Below, one piece after another: positions 40,578 through 45,682 of a stretch of 45,682 nucleotides of DNA (positions within the stretch are counted from its first letter, which is position 1; each line of letters begins with the position of its first letter). Under the pieces are notes generated by a model. That model saw nothing but the letters and a program-made list of their open reading frames with translations. It did no database searches and was not told the origin of the DNA. Both the position numbers and the translations under genes were made by a program. The DNA is from Verrucomicrobiota bacterium (lineage in GTDB: Bacteria > Verrucomicrobiota > Verrucomicrobiia > Verrucomicrobiales > Akkermansiaceae), in NCBI GenBank assembly GCA_026397725.1, contig JAPLUI010000203.1, positions 1 through 45,682 of the forward strand. Direction: 5' to 3'.

Positions 40578-41609
40578 ATGCCAATTGCCACCCCCGCCCA
40601 ATATCGCGCCATGCTGGATTCCGCCCAAACCGGCGGCTATGCCTATCCCGCTGTCAACGTCACTTCCATCATCACCATCAACGGTGCGCTCCGCGCCTTC
40701 GCCGAGTCAAAATCCGACGGCATCATCCAGGTTTCCACCGGAGGCGGCAAGTTCGCATCCGGTTCCAGCGTGGGCGACGAAGCCTTCGGGGCTATTGTGT
40801 TAGCCGAAGCCGCCCACCGCCTGGCGGAGAAATACCAGGTGCTCGTTGCGCTGCACACCGACCACTGCCAGCCCGGCAAGGTTGAGTCGTTCCTCCGGCC
40901 CTTGCTGGAGGCTTCCCGCCAGCGCCTCGCCGAGGGCAAGGGGCCCTTGTTCCAGAGCCACATGCTCGATGCCTCCGAACTGCCACTCGCACAAAACATG
41001 GAGCTTTCCAAGCAACTCCTCACGGAGTGCGCGGAACTCGGCATCATCCTTGAGGTCGAGGCCGGCGTCGTTGGCGGCGAAGAAGATGGCCACGACACCT
41101 CCGGCACGCCCGCCGAGAAGCTCTACACCACCACGGCAGACATGCTCACGGTTTATGAAACGCTGCAACCGCTGGGCCGCTTCCTGTTCGCCGCCACCTT
41201 CGGCAACGTCCACGGCGCCTACAAACCCGGCGCCGTCAAGCTCAAGCCCACCATCCTCCGCGATGGCCAACAAGCGGTGACCGCCAAACACGGCCCCGCC
41301 GCCAAAATGGACCTCGTCTTCCACGGCGGTTCCGGCTCCGAACTCGCCGACATCCGCGAAACCCTCGACTACGGCGTGGTCAAAATGAACATCGACACCG
41401 ACACCCAATACGCCTTCACCCGCCCCATCGTCACCTTCATCTGCCAGAACATCGAAGGCGTGCTCAAAATCGATGGCGAAGTCGGCGACAAAAAAGCCTA
41501 TGACCCGCGTGGCTATCTGAAGAAGGCCGAAATCGGCCTCGCCAACCGCCTCAAGATCGCTTGCGATGACCTGCGTTCCACCGGACGCACCATCGCCGGC
41601 ACGGTCTGA
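40578..41609 (+). CDS. fba: class II fructose-bisphosphate aldolase
   Basis: The product has 343 residues from ATG 40578 (MPIATPAQYRAMLDSAQTGG), which has GGAG nine bases upstream; the frame is open further back but only through the regulatory region. Class II landmarks are present: YAYPAVNVTSI, the zinc-binding ALHTDHCQP, HMLDASELP, the second metal/active-site segment EVEAGVVGGEEDGHD, the zinc His in FGNVHGAYKPG and LVFHGGSGSE. It cleaves fructose-1,6-bisphosphate to dihydroxyacetone phosphate and glyceraldehyde-3-phosphate in glycolysis and the reverse in gluconeogenesis. The length and the long insert (LLEASRQRLAEGKGPLFQSH) fit the E. coli FbaA/yeast type. It appears monocistronic, with a hairpin terminator after the stop. 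Confidence 0.95.
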   Translation: MPIATPAQYRAMLDSAQTGGYAYPAVNVTSIITINGALRAFAESKSDGIIQVSTGGGKFASGSSVGDEAFGAIVLAEAAHRLAEKYQVLVALHTDHCQPGKVESFLRPLLEASRQRLAEGKGPLFQSHMLDASELPLAQNMELSKQLLTECAELGIILEVEAGVVGGEEDGHDTSGTPAEKLYTTTADMLTVYETLQPLGRFLFAATFGNVHGAYKPGAVKLKPTILRDGQQAVTAKHGPAAKMDLVFHGGSGSELADIRETLDYGVVKMNIDTDTQYAFTRPIVTFICQNIEGVLKIDGEVGDKKAYDPRGYLKKAEIGLANRLKIACDDLRSTGRTIAGTV

Positions 41610-41618
41610 TATGATCCC

Positions 41619-41652
41619 GGCGGGCGGTCCCGGCTTGCCGGGCCCGCCCGCC
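41619..41652 (+). terminator. hairpin terminator after the aldolase gene
   Basis: GGCGGGCGG-T-CCCGGC and GCCGGG-C-CCGCCCGCC arms flank a TT loop, ten bases after the aldolase stop. It is extremely stable and followed by ATTCTTC rather than a pure T-run. The remainder of the gap to 41772 shows only minor repeats. Confidence 0.65.
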
Positions 41653-41772
41653 ATTCTTCACCAGGCGCAGGTGGGAGCGCCGACTCCTGTATCACATCGC
41701 ATCGCCCATGCTCATCCTTGAGACTTGGACCTTGGATCTTCAATCCGAGGATTTCAAGATCCGGCATCCGGT

Positions 41773-42099
41773 TCACCTCACCTCAAACATCTTCATCTGT
41801 TCGTTGAACATTTTGATCGCTTCGACCGTGGCCTGATACAAGTACCAGGTCAGGGCGAGGATGCCCACACTGATGGCGATTTTCCAAACCAGCTTCAGGC
41901 CCGGACGGATCCAGACCAGCGGCAAGGCCAAGGGCCCGACGCTGAGCAACGCCACCACAATCACCGTGGTCCCGAAATACCACGGCAGTTTTTTCTCGGC
42001 GACACGGGCGGGGCCGGCCCCATCCAGAAACTCGCGGCAGTGTTTGCATTTGACCGCTTCGTCCTGGATTTCCTCGGCGCAGTAGGGGCACTTTTTCAT
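41773..42099 (-). CDS. zinc-ribbon membrane protein
   Basis: The product has 108 residues. The N-terminus is a double-Cys zinc ribbon (MKKCPYCAEEIQDEAVKCKHC, Cys pairs at CPYC and CKHC). Two hydrophobic helices follow at about 42-64 (YFGTTVIVVALLSVGPLALP) and about 70-92 (VWKIAISVGILALTWYLY), then a short amphipathic tail (AIKMFNEQMKMFEVR). Such small ribbon-plus-TM proteins are common and mostly uncharacterised; the ribbon is expected on the cytoplasmic side. There is no obvious operon partner, since the upstream neighbour is a pseudogene. Confidence 0.7.
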   Translation of the reverse strand: MKKCPYCAEEIQDEAVKCKHCREFLDGAGPARVAEKKLPWYFGTTVIVVALLSVGPLALPLVWIRPGLKLVWKIAISVGILALTWYLYQATVEAIKMFNEQMKMFEVR

Positions 42100-42184
42100 G
42101 ATTCAAATCGCTCCCTGGGCAGGTGAACCCCGCGAAGCTATGCCGCGCGGGTCTCCGACACAACCCCGGATTCAGACGGCCCGC

Positions 42185-42664
42185 TCAATACCCGGCGGCG
42201 CTGGCATGCCGGCTGCGCCGCAGATCGGCCACCCCGAGGTAGCGGTTCGGTTGCTCCACCAGGATGGAGTGGGCCGCGCCTTGCGGCCGCAGCCCGCTGC
42301 GCACCACGGTGTGCCCCAGGGCTTGCAGTGACTTGACCAGCTCCGGGTAACGCTCCGGCGCCTCGAACGTGATTGCATCGGGAAACCATTGGTGCGATAG
42401 ACGCGGCACCTCGACCGCCGCTTGCAAGGGCATGTGAAAATCAAAGCAGTTGACCATGACACATAAGAGGGTGTGAGGAATCCCCTGACTTCCCGGGCTG
42501 CCGGTCACCAGCTTGACCCGGCCGTTTTCGGTGACGATGGTGGGGGCCATCGAACTGATCGGCCGCTTGCCCGGGGCAATCGTGTTAGGGGCGGTTCCGA
42601 GTTGGCCCTTGGTGTCCGTGCGGCCTGGAAACAGGTTGAATCCGAACATATTGTTGTTGAGCAA
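42185..42664 (-). pseudogene. C-terminal fragment of a gamma-glutamyltransferase
   Basis: About 155 residues match the end of the GGT small subunit: LNNNMFGF, PNTIAPGKRPISSMAPTIV, LVTGSPGSQGIPHTLL, NCFDFHMPLQAAVEVPRLSHQW and YLGVADLRRSRHASAAGY. The large subunit and the autocatalytic Thr region are missing. The frame is joined upstream, near 42660, to unrelated sequence (see next feature). A GGT normally cleaves the gamma-glutamyl bond of glutathione in the periplasm, but this piece cannot be active. Confidence 0.75.
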
Positions 42665-42939
42665 GTCCAGATCCACCACGATGGGCAGCGTCACGCAGCG
42701 CCGAATGCAGCGCACCACGTTCAGGATGTCCTCCGGACTGAGCAGACCCCATCGGGCAAGCCGACCGCAGCGGAGCAGCAAAAGCTGCTCACCCACACGA
42801 AATCAAACTTCCATTTTGCGGCCAGCAAAGCCGACAAGCCGTCGTAAAGCCCGACCCCAACCTGGAGTACGCCATTGAACAGGCGGCCGACCGGGTCGGA
42901 CGCCGGTTCTTGCCTTAAACTCGTGGCGCTTGGAAGCAT
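42665..42939 (-). pseudogene. N-terminal fragment of a PEP-mutase/isocitrate-lyase family protein, frameshifted
   Basis: From ATG 42939 one frame reads MLPSATSLRQ ... LQVGVGLYDGLSALLAAKWK, then FDFVWVSSFCCSAAVGLPD, the start of a PEP-mutase-type TIM barrel. At a GATGGGG string near 42745 the match moves to another frame, continuing GLLSPEDILNVVRCIRRC and VTLPIVVDLD, the next strand-helix-strand of the same family. One base appears to have been lost. After VVDLD the frame runs straight into the gamma-glutamyltransferase remnant. The fragment covers only about a third of such an enzyme and is non-functional. Confidence 0.65.
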
Positions 42940-43530
42940 GCCATGGCTGATTGGAATCGTTGGAGTTGGCATATGATATATTCGCATGTGGAGATGAACG
43001 CGGGTTGGCTTGGCAGCGGCAAGCCGAGACTGCACCGCAGGCCCACCCTGGCAAGACTGGATTGCGGCAAGATGACCCGGCGGAGAAATCTTGCGCTCAT
43101 TGCCTGCCAAGCTCCCCCGGCCATGCCTGGCAGCAGACCACCCCAGGCGCCACCCAACTCGCCGCTCCCGACCCCACCGGCACCATCCCGTCTGGCCTGT
43201 TAGATGCGCGGCCGGGCGCCTGGGGATCGGTCAATCCGGGCCGCGTCTCGATTCCAGGCGTGCCGCGCCCGGGGCAACGCCAAGTTCTGAAGAATTCCTG
43301 GGAAAATTGCTGAAAATCCGCTTGTCCGGTCCAGGCCTGTCGGATAGCTTTTCTCTCAGAAAGAAAGTGACTCCGTCCGCGATGGACGAGGTCGGCCCTT
43401 TCGCACGGCATTCACCCTGGTCACACCACCGGTGGATGTCTGGCAGCAATCACAATCTTCGCTCCGACTGGTCGCCCGGAGTTGGCTACAACACAAACCG
43501 CGGCCCGACCTGCCGCAACCCCACAAGAAA
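42940..43530. other. region without a supported gene
   Basis: Several frames stay open on both strands because of high GC, but none shows a family motif, a signal peptide or convincing codon use. A plus-strand frame ending SGLLDARPGAWGSVNPGRVS at about 43310 may be another degraded gene end, but I cannot identify it. The neighbouring fragments suggest this is a zone of gene decay. Confidence 0.4.
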
Positions 43531-43896
43531 ATGAAAATGATTGTCATGATTCTAGCCGCCCTGACAGTGGTGGCCGCCGGTGCCACGCCGGCCATTGAGA
43601 CGGCCACCAAACGGGCGCAAGCGGAGATGGCCAACGCCGCGTCCGCTACGGCATCGAAGGCGACGCTCGCATTCGATGCCGCCAAGGCGTTGTCCCTGCG
43701 CGTCCAGAAGGCGGCGGCCCCGGTGGTCGCGGCGGTCAAAGCCGAGGCCGAGAAGGCCAAGGCAACCGCCCAGGCCGAAGCCCCCGCCATCCTGGACAAG
43801 GTGGCCGAGTACAAGGTCGCCGAGCAAACCGTCGCGCAGCAACTGCTGGGAGCCGCGACCCGCGTGGCCGACGCCGTTGGGCAGGAGAAGCGTTGA
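43531..43896 (+). CDS. small exported Ala/Lys/Glu-rich helical protein
   Basis: The product has 121 residues from ATG 43531. MKMIVMILAALTVVAAGATPA is a plausible signal peptide. The mature part is almost entirely Ala, Lys, Glu and Val in a heptad-like pattern (TKRAQAEMANAASATASKAT, KAEAEKAKATAQAEAPA), so a single long amphipathic helix or coiled coil is expected. An in-frame upstream extension to 43432 lacks support. No family is recognised. Low-complexity composition leaves some doubt that it is a real gene, but the signal peptide and the hairpin just after the stop favour it. Confidence 0.45.
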   Translation: MKMIVMILAALTVVAAGATPAIETATKRAQAEMANAASATASKATLAFDAAKALSLRVQKAAAPVVAAVKAEAEKAKATAQAEAPAILDKVAEYKVAEQTVAQQLLGAATRVADAVGQEKR

Positions 43897-43914
43897 TGCG
43901 CTATGCTGCCACCC

Positions 43915-43945
43915 CCTGAAGCCGCCCTCGGCGGGCGGCTTCAGG
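43915..43945. terminator. bidirectional hairpin between convergent genes
   Basis: CCTGAAGCCGCC and GGCGGCTTCAGG form a perfect twelve-base stem with a seven-base loop. It lies 18 bases after the plus-strand helical protein gene and overlaps the stop codon of the convergent argA. No T-run follows on either side, so it may work as a processing barrier or Rho-assisted terminator. Confidence 0.6.
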
Positions 43946-45032
43946 CACCGCCCTCCAGCACTCGCGAGAACACCAGCGAGGCCCGCCCGCTGGCCTCGAA
44001 CTGCCGCCGCCGGGCCAGCGGCAGATCGTCCACTGTGGCCGGGCTGTAGCCGAGCCGTCCGTTGAAAAAATCCGCCGCGCGGTTGGTCAGGGCAAACACC
44101 CGCGGAATCCCGCGCTCGTGGGCCATCGCTTCGGCGTGCTGGACGAGTTCGATGCCATAGCCCCGGCCCTCATGCGATTGCTTCACATGCAGGCAGGCCA
44201 CCTCGGCACAGCCTTCGGCGGGATACTCATGCAAGGCCACGCAGCCGACCACGTTGTCGTCAATCGCCATGACCCGGTAATCCCCGAGACGGGATTGGAT
44301 GTCCTCATAGGTGCGGGCCACCAGCTTGGTGCGGCGCACCGCCCGCCCAATCATCCCTAACAACTCAGGGATGTCCTCCTCGCGCAGTTGCCGGATCACC
44401 CGGTAGCTGTCGGCGTGGACCATGGTGCCCACGCCTTCGTTGAAGAACAACTCATCCACCAGCACCCCCTGGCGCCGGCCGTTGAGCACATGCACGCGGG
44501 GCACCCCGCGCCGACAGGCGGCCGCGGCGGCAAGCAGCAACTCCGCCCCGGTACCGGTCGCGCGGCTGGCAAGCGCCGCGGCCTCGGCGGCGCGGATGGC
44601 ATGGACCGGCTCGCCATCGATGAGGATTGCCTCTTCGAGCAGGGCGATGATTTTGGCGACGCCGATGCCTTTGGCGAAATCAACCACCGGATGATCGAGC
44701 GGTCCGGTGGCGGTGGCATCGATGATGGCGGACTGGCCGCGGCCCAGGATTTCGAGCACTTCGCGGACCGCCTCCGGATCGGTGATGGGTCTGGCAACCC
44801 GCGCCGCCATGATCTCGCACTCCAGCGTCCAATCGTACAGATCCGTGAGATCGCCGCCCAGCACCCCGAGCACCAGCTTCACCCCGAGGTCTTCGAGCAC
44901 GGCCAGATCCAGCAAGGTTTCCGCGATCGCGGGTTCCGGCAGCAGCCCGGCTTCAATCAACACGAAAAACACCTTCCCGCGGAATTGCGGAATGTATTGG
45001 AGTACTTCTCGAACATCGCTTTGGTGCGCCAC
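43941..45032 (-). CDS. argA: N-acetylglutamate synthase (amino-acid N-acetyltransferase, ArgA type)
   Basis: The product has 363 residues. The N-terminal two thirds form an amino-acid-kinase-like domain (LQYIPQFRGKVFFVLIEAGL, AVLEDLGVKLVLGVLGG, ASRATGTGAELLLAAAAAC, GVPRVHVLNGRRQGVLVDEL). The C-terminal third (about 220-363) is a GNAT domain with the acetyl-CoA pocket VKQSHEGRGYGIELVQHAE and ending region FFNGRLGYSPATVDDLP. This is the E. coli ArgA architecture, though shorter than its 443 residues. It transfers acetyl from acetyl-CoA to glutamate, the first step of arginine synthesis. The start is GTG at 45032 with AGGA upstream; no in-frame ATG lies nearby. The kinase glycine loop is degenerate (LIEAGLLPE), as expected since this domain binds arginine rather than phosphorylating. 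Confidence 0.85.
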   Translation of the reverse strand: MAHQSDVREVLQYIPQFRGKVFFVLIEAGLLPEPAIAETLLDLAVLEDLGVKLVLGVLGGDLTDLYDWTLECEIMAARVARPITDPEAVREVLEILGRGQSAIIDATATGPLDHPVVDFAKGIGVAKIIALLEEAILIDGEPVHAIRAAEAAALASRATGTGAELLLAAAAACRRGVPRVHVLNGRRQGVLVDELFFNEGVGTMVHADSYRVIRQLREEDIPELLGMIGRAVRRTKLVARTYEDIQSRLGDYRVMAIDDNVVGCVALHEYPAEGCAEVACLHVKQSHEGRGYGIELVQHAEAMAHERGIPRVFALTNRAADFFNGRLGYSPATVDDLPLARRRQFEASGRASLVFSRVLEGGA

Positions 45033-45040
45033 GGCTCCAT

Positions 45041-45472
45041 CCTACCCAACTGTCCCGCCTCCGCAAGGACGGCCTGCGGAATTGTGACATCAAGCCCACC
45101 AACATCCTCAGCTTCGACGGCCCCGACGGCGAAGCGTGCCCGCGCCTCGTCGATTTCGGCATCGGCACCCTCGCCGACCCCGCGGTGCTTGGCCAGCACG
45201 GGGTCACCGCCGCCGGGTTCACCCGCAACACGATCCAGCACAGCACCGGCACACCCACCTACAGCCCGCCTGAATACCTGGCACGAAGACCCTACACCAT
45301 CCAGGGTGACATCTATGGTCTCGGGGTCCTGCTCTATCAACTGGTCACCGGCAAACCGCTCGAGCCCTTGGCCCACGGCTGGGAGCGCGACATCCCCGAC
45401 CCGCTCTTGCGCGAAGACATCGCCGCCTGCGTGGACGGCGATTCGGCCCGCCGCCCAATCCTGTTCGATTAA
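45041..45472 (+). pseudogene. Ser/Thr protein kinase fragment without N-lobe
   Basis: The frame shows eukaryotic-type kinase subdomains VI to XI: catalytic loop RNCDIKPTNIL (HRD-equivalent), the metal loop as LVDFGIG, an activation segment ending GTPTYSPPEYLARRPY, DIYGLGVLLYQLVTGKPLEP and the final ACVDGDSARRP. The ATP-binding N-lobe, with its Gly-rich loop and Lys, is absent. The upstream sequence is the promoter side of argA, and the protein ends four residues after ARRP where a longer C-terminus is normal. It is a truncated relic and cannot phosphorylate. Confidence 0.75.
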
Positions 45473-45479
45473 GAACTTT

Positions 45480-45550
45480 CAACCACGGATTGCACGGATT
45501 GGCACGGATGGTGCTCCGCGCATTTTTCTCTTATCCGTGTGCATCCGGTG
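45480..45550. repeat. CCACGGATTGCACGGATTGG-type dispersed repeat
   Basis: AACCACGGATTGCACGGATT and GGCACGGAT on the left, and ATCCGTGTGCATCCGG on the right, form an imperfect inverted repeat of about 70 bp with internal ACGGAT copies. Elements of this type are frequent between genes in Verrucomicrobia and Planctomycetes. It directly follows the kinase remnant. Confidence 0.55.
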
Positions 45551-45636
45551 CGCCAGGCCAAGACTGGCTTCTCTATTGATCTGAAATGTGATCAACATGT
45601 CAAATAAGTGTCCAACATGTAGCCAATCCGGCGCTG

Positions 45637-45682
45637 AAAGGAGTAATCCCCAAGGCGAAGCCCGGTGCGGCGAACCTGCGAG
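45637..45682 (+). mobile_element. possible start of a group II intron-like element at the window edge
   Basis: GAAAGGAGTAATCCCCAAG and GCGAAGCCCGGTGCGG-CGAA-CCTGCGAG resemble the structured RNA that precedes the reverse-transcriptase gene in bacterial group II introns (the CCGGTGCGGGAAACCGC-type stem). The window ends before the stem can close, so the reverse transcriptase cannot be confirmed. A short plus-strand frame (MSNKCPTCSQSGAERSN, from 45597) also runs off the edge. Confidence 0.3.

Noticed and set aside
43356..43814. Minus-strand 152-codon frame with a hydrophobic Ala-rich start
   Set aside because: It is the complement of the Ala/Lys-rich plus-strand gene; its apparent signal sequence is produced by the GC-rich Ala codons read backwards.
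44957..45376. Minus-strand frame overlapping the kinase remnant
   Set aside because: The plus strand carries recognisable kinase motifs in the same place, so the minus frame is a high-GC shadow.

Overview
The window looks like a chromosomal piece of a high-GC member of the Verrucomicrobiota. This is inferred from gene content: LamG proteins with autotransporter-associated beta-strand repeats, a PEP-CTERM-like anchor, an ExbB channel fused to DUF2341 and LamG domains, and abundant palindromic intergenic repeats. No rRNA, tRNA or CRISPR array was seen.

Left block (about 0.5-19.6 kb, all minus strand): a compact seven-gene operon. In transcription order it encodes a two-partner-secretion transporter (TpsB/FhaC type), a DUF2341-LamG-ExbB fusion, ExbD, TonB, a porin of the 'putative porin' type, a periplasmic coiled-coil protein and a giant 3935-residue TpsA/filamentous-haemagglutinin exoprotein. 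Gaps are short and the last two genes overlap as ATGA. The set suggests that export or outer-surface handling of one giant adhesin is tied to its own proton-motive-force (Ton) motor. An almost perfect inverted repeat sits just upstream of the operon.

Middle block (about 20.4-36.2 kb, minus strand): a family of large secreted LamG/beta-strand-repeat proteins. Two are intact (1838 and 1408 aa). One is disrupted by a frameshift and an apparent deletion inside LamG, one small PEP-CTERM gene is split between frames, and two short 5' remnants survive. Duplicated blocks and near-identical internal segments show that the array evolves by recombination.

Right block (about 36.5-45.7 kb): mainly housekeeping genes. 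These are accA, a LysM protein with a transpeptidase-like tail that lacks the catalytic Cys, a conserved hypothetical, acpP, a two-TM membrane protein, a class II fructose-bisphosphate aldolase on the plus strand, a zinc-ribbon membrane protein and an ArgA-type N-acetylglutamate synthase. Among them lie gene debris: a PEP-mutase fragment joined to a gamma-glutamyltransferase C-terminus, and a Ser/Thr kinase without an N-lobe. The right edge resembles the start of a group II intron-like element.

Across the whole window the tetramer TTAG/CTAA occurs almost only as GTTAG/CTAAC (about 74 of 78 by manual scan), in every codon phase and between genes. I have no established explanation for this.
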